This document shows positions 1 to 5,629 of a stretch of DNA of 5,845 nt, piece after piece. Below the pieces are notes generated by a model, which worked only from the letters and a program-made list of their open reading frames with translations, did not search any database and was not told where the DNA came from. Each line of letters opens with the position of its first letter. Within the stretch, counting starts at the first letter, position 1. This stretch comes from an uncultured Porphyromonadaceae bacterium. GTDB lineage: Bacteria > Bacteroidota > Bacteroidia > Bacteroidales > Muribaculaceae. Location: NCBI GenBank assembly GCA_947176355.1, contig CAMWQY010000176.1:1-5845 (forward strand), read 5' to 3'. Position numbers and translations under genes: made by a program.

Positions 1-97
1 TAAAATATTCGGTGTTTTTTAGCCGTTTTTTAGGAACGTCTAACTGAACACCCTAGTTGTTTATTGTTTATTGTTCATTGTTTGCCGTGCCGGCTTC
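1..97. other. Non-coding 3' flank of the fusion gene
   Basis: No gene is supported here; this is the region downstream of the minus-strand fusion gene. It is AT-rich with two T6 tracts inside a direct repeat (GTTTTTTAG at 14-22 and 25-33) and a heptamer repeat at 59-79. No convincing hairpin stands next to the T-tracts, so I do not call a terminator. The gene that lies to the left is outside the window. Confidence 0.6.
59..79 (+). repeat. Short 7-bp tandem repeat (GTTTATT type)
   Basis: Three consecutive 7-bp units are visible: GTTTATT, GTTTATT, GTTCATT, followed by a decayed fourth (GTTTGCC). The tract lies about 20 bp past the stop codon of the minus-strand fusion gene. It fits the same loose consensus (RTKNATN) as tracts at 2588-2615 and 5630-5664. 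Function is unknown. Confidence 0.7.
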
Positions 98-1264
98 TCA
101 CTCTCTCCGACGAATCTTTATGGGGATTCCACCTTCCGGGATTGACTCCACCACCAAAAGAAGATTTCCTCCACCACCGGCACCGAGCATCTTCCAAGCC
201 AATGCCTTGTCTTTCCATTTCGCCAAATGCTCTTCCACTCCCGGCTGCATCATTGCAGGGAACATCGCTATCTGTGCATGAAATGAATCAAGAAACGCCT
301 TGGCAAAAGCTTCCAAATCTTTCTTCATTATGGCATCCCAACATCTGTCGGCTGCCTCAGTGAGTGCCTTCACCTTTTCAGGCGTGATGTCTTTCCCTTC
401 CACTACCGAGCACCCTTTTCTCCTCGGAAACATCGGCATCACACAGAGATGGCTCTCAAGCCAAGATAGGATTTCCTCATCATGGACTGTCTCGATAGTC
501 TTTGGCCAATAGTGTCCGTCGTAATAATGGCGCGAAAGTCCGGATACGCAAATGCCTATGGCATCTTGGGCACCCGACACATGGCCTTCATTCTCCGGGT
601 CGTTTTCAAAGCAGAAGAGGAGTCGGGCGAGCATCTCCTCATTATATGCCGGGAGCTCGTATGGCCAGATTTTCTTTGCGGCGTTGCGTGTGGAAGTTGA
701 CATACCGCCACGCTCCATAAACTCGTAAGTAGGTTCGATGGAAGCGGTTATAGCCCAACCGGAGCCATGTTCGGAGACGTATGGTTGGTCGATCCATGTC
801 CCTGCTATGTCTACGCGGTATGGCAAATGGCTTTTTACGTCTTTGCGCAGGGCGGTCGTAGAGCGTGCCTGAAGCCCTGCTTCAGGTTCTCGCTCCAGCA
901 CAATGTATTCAATGCCCCTCTCCTCGCAGAATTTACGCTTGGTGTCGCTTCCTCCATCGGAATTGACCACAAAGACGTCCGGGTTGAATCTGTCGACAGA
1001 GTCAATGAAGTCCATCATCCCGCTTCCATTGTTGATGCATGCATCTGTCACGTAGCGTATAGACTTCACCATATATAATCGTTCTTTCTCCGAGCAAACC
1101 GTTTTTCGGTTTTTAAGCTCTTCGATGGTCTTGTCGGATCCGATCCCTACATACAGGTCGCCATATTTGGATGCCTCTTTAAAAAAAGCGACATGTCCTG
1201 AATGCAGCATATCATAGCATCCGGATACGAATACCTTTTTATTTTTCTTTTCAGATTTATTCAT
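98..1264 (-). CDS. Cytidylyltransferase-like / GHMP kinase-like fusion protein
   Basis: A 388-residue two-domain protein. Residues 10-141 form a class I nucleotidyltransferase domain of the cytidylyltransferase type (glycerol-3-phosphate cytidylyltransferase / HldE C-terminal-like): HSGH at 21-24 is the HxGH nucleotide-binding motif, and ARSTTALRK at 133-141 resembles the second ISTT-type motif. Residues 147-388 resemble a GHMP sugar kinase: RVDIAGTWIDQP (150-161) matches the substrate-binding N-terminal motif of heptose/fucose-type kinases, SGAQDAIG (230-237) the GxQDQ-like segment, and GAGGGG (361-366) the C-terminal motif 3. The usual glycine-serine ATP loop (PxxxGLGSSA) is absent or replaced by GGMSTSTRNAA (186-196), and the segment before SGAQD is short, so kinase activity is uncertain. 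By analogy with HldE and Fkp it could phosphorylate a sugar and then activate it with a nucleotide; this is inference and the substrate is unknown. Start: the only ATG before the HxGH domain, directly behind a promoter box. Divergent from the transporter gene. Confidence 0.85.
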   Translation of the reverse strand: MNKSEKKNKKVFVSGCYDMLHSGHVAFFKEASKYGDLYVGIGSDKTIEELKNRKTVCSEKERLYMVKSIRYVTDACINNGSGMMDFIDSVDRFNPDVFVVNSDGGSDTKRKFCEERGIEYIVLEREPEAGLQARSTTALRKDVKSHLPYRVDIAGTWIDQPYVSEHGSGWAITASIEPTYEFMERGGMSTSTRNAAKKIWPYELPAYNEEMLARLLFCFENDPENEGHVSGAQDAIGICVSGLSRHYYDGHYWPKTIETVHDEEILSWLESHLCVMPMFPRRKGCSVVEGKDITPEKVKALTEAADRCWDAIMKKDLEAFAKAFLDSFHAQIAMFPAMMQPGVEEHLAKWKDKALAWKMLGAGGGGNLLLVVESIPEGGIPIKIRRRE

Positions 1265-1268
1265 GACG

Positions 1269-1276
1269 CAAAATTA
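1269..1276 (-). promoter_or_regulatory. Bacteroidota-type -7 box of the fusion gene, near-leaderless
   Basis: On the minus strand 1276-1269 reads TAATTTTG, a perfect match to the Bacteroidota -7 consensus TAnnTTTG. It ends only four bases before the ATG of the fusion gene (1264), so the transcript would start at or next to the start codon. No good TTTG box is found 19-21 bp upstream, which lowers confidence. No other -7 match was seen between the two divergent genes in this direction. Confidence 0.45.
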
Positions 1277-1361
1277 ACAAAAAAATCCCGAATTTACACT
1301 CTTCAACAGTTTCTTCATTGCGTTTTTTTATCATTCACACCGTCTCCAACATTCCGGATGA

Positions 1362-1393
1362 TTTGGTGGATTGATTTTTTTTGTCTAATTTTG
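1362..1393 (+). promoter_or_regulatory. Bacteroidota-type promoter of the symporter gene
   Basis: TTTG at 1362-1365 and TAATTTTG at 1386-1393 match the Bacteroidota -33 (TTTG) and -7 (TAnnTTTG) boxes with a 20-bp spacer, within the usual range. The expected transcription start is near 1397-1400, giving a leader of about 25 nt before the ATG at 1424. This promoter position is one reason to reject a longer reading frame for the transporter that would open at 1202. Confidence 0.75.
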
Positions 1394-1423
1394 TGCGTAC
1401 AACCGTCAATTGCTAATAAGACA

Positions 1424-2602
1424 ATGAAAAAGATTCGCGTCAATCTCCTTGTGAAGATTCTTATAGCCATAGCGCTTGGAATCGCAGCCGGAAATTTCTT
1501 CCCGATATGGGCGGGAAGAGTCTTCATGACCTTCAATGCCATTTTCAGCCAATTCCTGGGTTTCCTGATTCCGCTCATTATATTGGGGTTTGTAGCTCCG
1601 GCGATTGCAGAAATAGGCAAGAATGCCGGGAAAATGCTTGTCTGGACTGCCCTTATAGCCTATTTGGCCACATTGATGTCAGGATTCCTTAGCTATGGTG
1701 TAGGCGAGTCGATATTTCCTCACTTGATATCTCCCGACAACCTGAAGGGTATCGCTGAAGGACACGACTTAGAGCCCTTTTTTACAATAGAAATGCCTCC
1801 GCTGATGGGAGTCATGACAGCTTTGGTGACCGCATTCACTGTCGGTATCTGCCTGTCGAGGATGGAGGGGGAGACACTTAAGAAGTGTCTCGTCGAATTC
1901 CGTGACATAGTGCAAATGACAATTGGCGGAGCCATAATCCCCCTGCTCCCGATCTATATCTTCGGCATATTCCTCAATATGACGGTTTCGGGCCAGGTGA
2001 TGGGTATTCTGACAGCTTTTGCAAAGATAATCGGAGTGATATTTGCATTGCATATTTTCTTGCTCATCTTTCAATATTGCATAGCCGCCCTGTTCGTGAA
2101 GCGAAATCCATTCAAGTTGCTTTGGACAATGTTGCCGGCTTATTTCACAGCATTGGGCACACAGTCTTCAGCTGCCACTATTCCCGTGACTCTGCGTCAG
2201 GCTATCAAGATGGGGGTTTCGGAAGATGTAGCAGGTTTTGTAGTTCCACTTTGCGCCACTATCCACATGTCGGGCAGCGTTATGAAGATCGTATGCTGTG
2301 CGCTGGCTTTGATGATCATGCAGGGCCATGCGTATGATTTTGGGATGATGTCGGGATTTATTTGCATGTTGGGAGTTTCGATTGTGGCGGCTCCCGGCGT
2401 CCCCGGGGGTGCGATTATGGCATCCTTAGGAATATTATCAAGCATTTTAGGCTTCTCTGAAGGAGATCAAGCACTTATGATAGCACTCTACATTGCGATG
2501 GACAGCTTCGGGACCGCCTGCAATGTCACCGGCGACGGCTTCATAGCCCTCATCATCGACAAATTCTTCGGCAAGAAGCCTTGTGGAATGCATAATTCAT
2601 AA
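1424..2602 (+). CDS. Dicarboxylate/amino acid:cation symporter (DAACS family)
   Basis: A 392-residue inner-membrane secondary transporter of the DAACS (glutamate transporter fold) family, of usual length. It is strongly hydrophobic from residue 9 onward, with TM1 directly after a short basic start (MKKIR). Family landmarks in order: the serine-rich hairpin HP1 (GTQSSAATIP, 245-254), the TM7 unwound segment (IHMSGS, 280-285) in place of the NMDGT signature, and the TM8 binding site (D360, T364, N367, GD at 370-371). Aligned to archaeal GltPh, the arginine that binds the side-chain carboxylate of Asp/Glu (R397) corresponds to Gly363, so an acidic amino acid is an unlikely substrate; a neutral amino acid or other small solute is plausible. 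Cation coupling is expected for the family, but the NMDGT asparagine and aspartate are replaced. The start at 1424 fits the family N-terminus and lies just after the promoter; the open frame continues upstream to 1202 but would include the promoter. There is no Shine-Dalgarno, as is usual here. Single-gene unit, convergent with the oxidoreductase operon. Confidence 0.93.
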   Translation: MKKIRVNLLVKILIAIALGIAAGNFFPIWAGRVFMTFNAIFSQFLGFLIPLIILGFVAPAIAEIGKNAGKMLVWTALIAYLATLMSGFLSYGVGESIFPHLISPDNLKGIAEGHDLEPFFTIEMPPLMGVMTALVTAFTVGICLSRMEGETLKKCLVEFRDIVQMTIGGAIIPLLPIYIFGIFLNMTVSGQVMGILTAFAKIIGVIFALHIFLLIFQYCIAALFVKRNPFKLLWTMLPAYFTALGTQSSAATIPVTLRQAIKMGVSEDVAGFVVPLCATIHMSGSVMKIVCCALALMIMQGHAYDFGMMSGFICMLGVSIVAAPGVPGGAIMASLGILSSILGFSEGDQALMIALYIAMDSFGTACNVTGDGFIALIIDKFFGKKPCGMHNS

Positions 2603-2615
2603 TGCATAATTCATA
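2588..2615 (+). repeat. 7-bp tandem repeat overlapping the symporter stop codon
   Basis: Four units, ATGCATA ATTCATA ATGCATA ATTCATA, also readable as two exact copies of a 14-bp unit (AATGCATAATTCAT at 2587-2600 and 2601-2614). The first two units encode the last residues MHNS and the TAA stop of the symporter. Two more units lie in inverted orientation at 2649-2662, so the RNA could fold over a 9-bp pairing (2609-2617 with 2647-2655). Confidence 0.8.
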
Positions 2616-2648
2616 ATCATCAGGCTATGAGATTCAGAGTCGAACAAT

Positions 2649-2662
2649 TATGAATCATGAAT
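2649..2662 (-). repeat. Two inverted copies of the 7-bp repeat
   Basis: On the minus strand 2662-2649 reads ATTCATG ATTCATA, the same unit type as the forward array at 2588-2615. It sits immediately beside the terminator hairpin between the convergent genes. Confidence 0.6.
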
Positions 2663-2664
2663 AA

Positions 2665-2696
2665 AAGGGAGGGATCGCTTATGCGGTCTCTCCCTT
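2665..2696 (-). terminator. Rho-independent terminator between convergent genes
   Basis: The arms 2665-2678 and 2683-2696 pair over 14 bp with only two G-T wobbles and a four-base loop (TTAT), with a GC-rich core. On the minus strand the hairpin is followed by TTTTATTCAT, the T-rich tail expected downstream of the oxidoreductase operon, whose last stop is about 20 bp before it. On the plus strand the tail (CTCGATAATAAA) is poor in T, so termination of the symporter transcript here is possible but less certain. Confidence 0.85.
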
Positions 2697-2716
2697 CTCG
2701 ATAATAAATGAGATAT

Positions 2717-3259
2717 TTATTTCTTCAAAAGTGTTCGTCCTTTGTCGATGGCTTGCTGATTGAGTGGGATTAGCTTGTGATGCCGCTCAGGAAGCGATTT
2801 CTTCAATCCCTTCACTACATTTTCCATCGGAATCTTATATTCCATCGCTTCTAATAGCGCTCCCATGATGATCATATTATATGCCTTGGTGTTGCCAAGC
2901 TCGAGGGCAGCGTCCATTGCGTTGATGGGGTGGATGCGGATATCGGTGCGTTCCGGGTGCTTGTGTATGCCGTTGGTGTCGTAGATCAGCATTCCACCCG
3001 GCTTCACACGAGGTCCGAATTTGTCGAGGCTCTGTTGGTTGAGGGCGATGACAATGTCGTACGTGTCAAGCACCGGTGATGAGATACGCTCATCGCTGAG
3101 GATGACCGTGACATTGGCTGTGCCTCCGCGCTGTTCAGGGCCGTAAGATGGCATCCAAGTCACTTCCTTATCGTCCATAAGTCCGGAATATGCAAGGATC
3201 TTCCCCATTGAGAGTACACCTTGTCCTCCAAATCCGGCAGCTATTATTTCAGTTTTCAT
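2717..3259 (-). CDS. 2-oxoacid:ferredoxin oxidoreductase, gamma subunit
   Basis: A 180-residue protein that is the gamma subunit (KorC/VorC type) of a four-subunit, CoA- and TPP-dependent 2-oxoacid:ferredoxin oxidoreductase; the family usually runs about 175-200 residues, so this one is complete. Signatures seen: GFGGQG at 9-14 following an EIIAAG strand, and PSYGPEQRGGTAN at 37-49, both hallmarks of the gamma domain, which takes part in CoA-ester formation at the alpha/beta active site. It is cytoplasmic, with no signal peptide or membrane segment. Last gene of the operon: only 7 bp separate it from the beta-subunit stop, which implies coupled expression, and a strong terminator lies just downstream. 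Start chosen at the ATG directly before the GFGGQG domain, leaving no room for an extension. Confidence 0.95.
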   Translation of the reverse strand: MKTEIIAAGFGGQGVLSMGKILAYSGLMDDKEVTWMPSYGPEQRGGTANVTVILSDERISSPVLDTYDIVIALNQQSLDKFGPRVKPGGMLIYDTNGIHKHPERTDIRIHPINAMDAALELGNTKAYNMIIMGALLEAMEYKIPMENVVKGLKKSLPERHHKLIPLNQQAIDKGRTLLKK

Positions 3260-3266
3260 GTCATTA

Positions 3267-4025
3267 TTATACTTTTAGATCACCGAGTGGATATTTCTCA
3301 AACATGTGCTGTGCCATCCATTCGTTGGCTTTCTCCGGGGTCATCTTCCAGCCGGAGTTGCAGGTGGATACTACTTCCACTACCGAAGTTCCCTTCTTGT
3401 CGATTGCGTTTTGGAATGCTTTCTTCAGTGCTGCCTTTGTCTTGCGGACGTTGGCGGGAGTGTGCACACTTTGGCGAGTGACGTAGCATGTGCCGTCGAG
3501 TTCTTTCAGAAGATTGGTGATCTCTAATGGATATCCGTTAAGATCTACGCGGCGTCCGTAAGGGGAAGTTGCGGTCTTTTGTCCCAGCAGAGTAGTAGGA
3601 GCCATTTGTCCGCCGGTCATGCCATAGATGGCGTTGTTGACGAAGATCATTACGATATTTTCCCCTCGGTTTGCGGCATGGATTGTCTCAGCCGTGCCGA
3701 TTGCCGACATGTCGCCGTCGCCTTGATAAGTGAAGACCACATTCTCGGGCCAAAGGCGGTTGACAGCTGTTGCGATTGCAGGGGCACGTCCATGGGCAGC
3801 CTCGATCCAGTCGCAATCAATATAATTATAGGCGAATACAGCGCAACCTACAGGGGAAACGCCGACGGCACGCTCCACTATGCCAAGCTCAGCAATCACT
3901 TCAGCCACAAGCTTGTGGATCACTCCGTGGCTGCAGCCCGGACAATAGTGCATATTGACCTCATCAAGGAGTTCGGGAGCAGCGTAAACCTTGTTTTCAG
4001 GCTTTATTATATCTTGGAGATTCAT
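3267..4025 (-). CDS. 2-oxoacid:ferredoxin oxidoreductase, beta (TPP-binding) subunit
   Basis: A 252-residue beta subunit (KorB type), within the usual 250-300. It holds the thiamine pyrophosphate site. The N-terminal YCPGCSHG (27-34) is the conserved cysteine segment of KorB-like proteins. The TPP motif runs from GDGD (102-105) to NN (130-131) and continues as AIYGMTGGQMAPTT (132-145). The C-terminal half has the family-typical VVEVVSTCNSGWKMTP. Together with alpha it decarboxylates the 2-oxoacid and passes electrons to the ferredoxin subunit. It lies 40 bp after alpha and 7 bp before gamma in the same operon. The 2-oxoglutarate and branched-chain 2-oxoacid versions are too alike in these motifs for me to assign a substrate; KorB-like is the better superficial fit. 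Confidence 0.95.
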   Translation of the reverse strand: MNLQDIIKPENKVYAAPELLDEVNMHYCPGCSHGVIHKLVAEVIAELGIVERAVGVSPVGCAVFAYNYIDCDWIEAAHGRAPAIATAVNRLWPENVVFTYQGDGDMSAIGTAETIHAANRGENIVMIFVNNAIYGMTGGQMAPTTLLGQKTATSPYGRRVDLNGYPLEITNLLKELDGTCYVTRQSVHTPANVRKTKAALKKAFQNAIDKKGTSVVEVVSTCNSGWKMTPEKANEWMAQHMFEKYPLGDLKV

Positions 4026-4030
4026 TTTCG

Positions 4031-4058
4031 TTAAAGGCTTTAAGAGATTTAAAGGCTT
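4031..4058. repeat. 10-bp direct repeat in the alpha-beta gene spacer
   Basis: TTAAAGGCTT occurs exactly at 4031-4040 and 4049-4058, filling most of the 40-bp gap between the alpha and beta genes. The inner parts also form a small AT-rich inverted repeat (CTTTAA 4038-4043, TTAAAG 4049-4054). No promoter box was seen in the gap, so it probably lies within the operon mRNA. A role is not evident. Confidence 0.5.
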
Positions 4059-4065
4059 GTTGGCC

Positions 4066-5151
4066 TTAAGAATTCTCTATTAATTTTTCCTTGAGGGCGT
4101 TGACTATCTCAGATGGGCTCGGGATGATGCCGCCCATGCGTCCGAAATGCTTTACGGGGAGTGAATCATGCACGGCGAGCCGGACATCTTCTATCATCTG
4201 CCCTGCATTTAGCTCTACGACGAGGATTCCCTTTTTCCCTTCGGCTGCCTTGCGGATAGCTTCTGATGGGAAAGGCCAGAGGGTGATCGGGCGGATTATG
4301 CCTACCTTCAAGCCATCTTCTTCTGCCATTTCCTTCGCCTTTGTAGAGATTCGAGCCACGGAGCCGAATGAGATGATAAGATAGTCGGCATCAGCGGTGT
4401 CGATCTCTTCCCAGCGGGTTTCGTTGGCTTCTATTTCGCGATATTTTGCTTGAAGCTTCTCATTGATCACTTCCATTTTGTCTGATTCCAGCTCGAGGGA
4501 GGTGACGATATTGCGTTTGCGGCGACCGTGGCGTCCTGTGACAGCCCATGGGCACTGCTCGCGGATTTCGGCATCTGTGCGGCGGGGGCGTTGCTCGGGC
4601 AGAACCACTTTTTCCATCATCTGCCCGACTATTCCGTCGGCAAGGATCATGGCAGGATTACAATATTTGAATGCCAGATCGAAACCAAGACCAACGAAGT
4701 CTGCCATTTCCTGCACAGTGGATGGAGCAAGCACTATCAGGTGATAGTCGCCATGACCGCCGCCTTTGACTGCCTGAAAATAGTCTGCTTGTGAGGGTTG
4801 GATCGTTCCGAGTCCGGGGCCTCCGCGCATTACGTTGAGAATCAGAGCCGGGAGTGATGATGCTGCTATATAGGAAATACCTTCTTGCTTTAGGCTGACA
4901 CCGGGCGACGATGATGAAGTCATGACTGCCTTTCCGGTTGCCGCTCCGCCATACACCATGTTGATGGCAGCCACTTCCGATTCAGCCTGCACTACTACCA
5001 TGCCTGTCGTTTCCCAAGGCATGAGCGTTTCGAGAGTCTCAAGGACTTCCGACTGAGGGGTGATCGGATAGCCGAAATATCCGTCGCATCCATATCGGAT
5101 GGCGGCATGAGCTATCGCTTCATTACCCTTCATTAGGGTGATTTCTTTCAT
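4066..5151 (-). CDS. vorB: 2-oxoacid:ferredoxin oxidoreductase, alpha subunit (VorB/KorA type)
   Basis: A 361-residue alpha subunit, the usual length for the four-subunit enzymes (about 350-380). It supplies the pyrimidine-binding half of the TPP site and domain II. Motifs: GNEAIAHAAIRYGCDGYFGYPITP (9-32, with the hallmark GYPITP at 27-32), QAESEVAAINMVYGGAATG (55-73), TSSSSPG (78-84) and MRGGPGLGTIQPSQAD (from 108), all characteristic of this family. There is no fused gamma domain, consistent with the separate gamma gene downstream. The closest named type I recognise is VorB (3-methyl-2-oxobutanoate oxidoreductase), but KorA of 2-oxoglutarate oxidoreductase is nearly indistinguishable by eye, so the symbol is tentative. 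It sits 36 bp after the ferredoxin gene and 40 bp before beta. The start is the only ATG ahead of the conserved N-terminus. Confidence 0.94.
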   Translation of the reverse strand: MKEITLMKGNEAIAHAAIRYGCDGYFGYPITPQSEVLETLETLMPWETTGMVVVQAESEVAAINMVYGGAATGKAVMTSSSSPGVSLKQEGISYIAASSLPALILNVMRGGPGLGTIQPSQADYFQAVKGGGHGDYHLIVLAPSTVQEMADFVGLGFDLAFKYCNPAMILADGIVGQMMEKVVLPEQRPRRTDAEIREQCPWAVTGRHGRRKRNIVTSLELESDKMEVINEKLQAKYREIEANETRWEEIDTADADYLIISFGSVARISTKAKEMAEEDGLKVGIIRPITLWPFPSEAIRKAAEGKKGILVVELNAGQMIEDVRLAVHDSLPVKHFGRMGGIIPSPSEIVNALKEKLIENS

Positions 5152-5187
5152 ATCTGGTGGGTTTTCTGGTTTTCAAGTGGTAGTGGT

Positions 5188-5418
5188 TTAGTCTAATTTG
5201 ACGCGATACACTTCAATGCAGGCATCGGGGCAGACTAAAGCACAGCTACAGCAGCCGATACAAGCTTCTGGGTTAGACATATATGCGAAGTGATAGCCAC
5301 GGTCGTTCACTTCAAGAGGCTGAAGCGAAAGAGTGTCAGTGGGGCAGGCTACCACACATAGATTGCATCCTTTACACCGCTCTTTATTGACAGTCACGGC
5401 TCCTTGTATTTTTGCCAT
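5188..5418 (-). CDS. 2-oxoacid:ferredoxin oxidoreductase, 2x[4Fe-4S] ferredoxin subunit
   Basis: A 76-residue bacterial-type ferredoxin, the delta (KorD/VorD-type) subunit and first gene of the operon. Two complete CxxCxxCxxxCP motifs bind two [4Fe-4S] clusters: C15, C18, C21, C25-P26 and C53, C56, C59, C63-P64. There are also two extra cysteines (57 and 67). It would carry electrons from the TPP site in the alpha/beta subunits to free ferredoxin. It is cytoplasmic and of typical length (family about 70-105). The start ATG at 5418 leaves a short basic N-terminus (MAKIQGAVTV) before the first cluster. The upstream region has the operon's candidate promoter and a palindrome; no other promoter was seen inside the operon. 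Confidence 0.95.
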   Translation of the reverse strand: MAKIQGAVTVNKERCKGCNLCVVACPTDTLSLQPLEVNDRGYHFAYMSNPEACIGCCSCALVCPDACIEVYRVKLD

Positions 5419-5470
5419 ATTTTGTAGTTTATACGTTTAAATCAAAGATTGGCAAAGTAGCAAAAAACAA

Positions 5471-5504
5471 TTTGCTCATCTTTGCACTTACAAAGATAAG
5501 CAAA
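5471..5504. promoter_or_regulatory. Palindrome over the operon promoter, candidate operator
   Basis: Two 14-bp arms, TTTGCTCATCTTTG (5471-5484) and CAAAGATAAGCAAA (5491-5504), are inverted repeats matching at 13 of 14 positions with a 6-bp spacer. The right arm contains the -7 box and the spacer covers the expected transcription start, so a dimeric regulator bound here would block the promoter. It could also act as a hairpin if transcribed, since the one mismatch is a G-U wobble in the minus-strand RNA. The binding protein is unknown. Confidence 0.6.
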
Positions 5505-5524
5505 ATATGTTAACTAAACGCAAA
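5491..5524 (-). promoter_or_regulatory. Bacteroidota-type promoter of the oxidoreductase operon
   Basis: Read on the minus strand, TTTG (5524-5521) and TATCTTTG (5498-5491) match the -33 and -7 boxes, with a 22-bp spacer that is slightly longer than usual. The expected start is near 5485-5488, giving a leader of about 70 nt before the ferredoxin ATG at 5418. The -7 box lies inside the palindrome at 5471-5504. Confidence 0.55.
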
Positions 5525-5543
5525 TGTTAAAAAAGGTTTAACA
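5525..5543. repeat. Small inverted repeat upstream of the operon promoter
   Basis: TGTTAAA (5525-5531) and TTTAACA (5537-5543) are 7-bp perfect inverted arms around AAAGG. It abuts the upstream side of the proposed -33 box. It may be an activator site, but AT-rich sequence makes chance occurrence plausible. Confidence 0.35.
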
Positions 5544-5629
5544 AAATTTAATAATCAGCGCATATATACAATTTTGTGCAAAAAAGCCCTGTATGCTCCG
5601 CTCCTAAGAACCGAAATTGTCAAATGCTC

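Noticed and set aside
11..52. Possible hairpin GGTGTT (11-16) with AACACC (47-52)
   Set aside because: Only 6 bp with a 30-base loop and no proper T-tail after it; likely chance.
57..363. Two plus-strand reading frames opposite the end of the fusion gene
   Set aside because: They start with TTG inside the heptamer repeat and lie mostly antisense to a real gene; there is no family resemblance.
1202..1423. Extension of the symporter frame upstream, adding 74 residues
   Set aside because: It would overlap the start of the divergent fusion gene and contain the promoter. The family N-terminus begins at the ATG at 1424.
2587..2614. The 14-bp direct repeat as a phage or element attachment site
   Set aside because: The copies are adjacent and part of a 7-bp array; there is no integrase or element between them.
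2588..2662. Repeat cluster as a CRISPR array
   Set aside because: Units are 7 bp with no spacers, and no cas genes are present.
3579..4034. A 151-codon plus-strand reading frame opposite the beta subunit
   Set aside because: It is antisense to a strongly conserved gene, has no recognisable domain and no promoter; it is a shadow frame.
5575..5610. Possible terminator for the sirtuin ahead of a T6 tract on the minus strand
   Set aside because: The best stem is about 5 bp with two G-U pairs, too weak to call.
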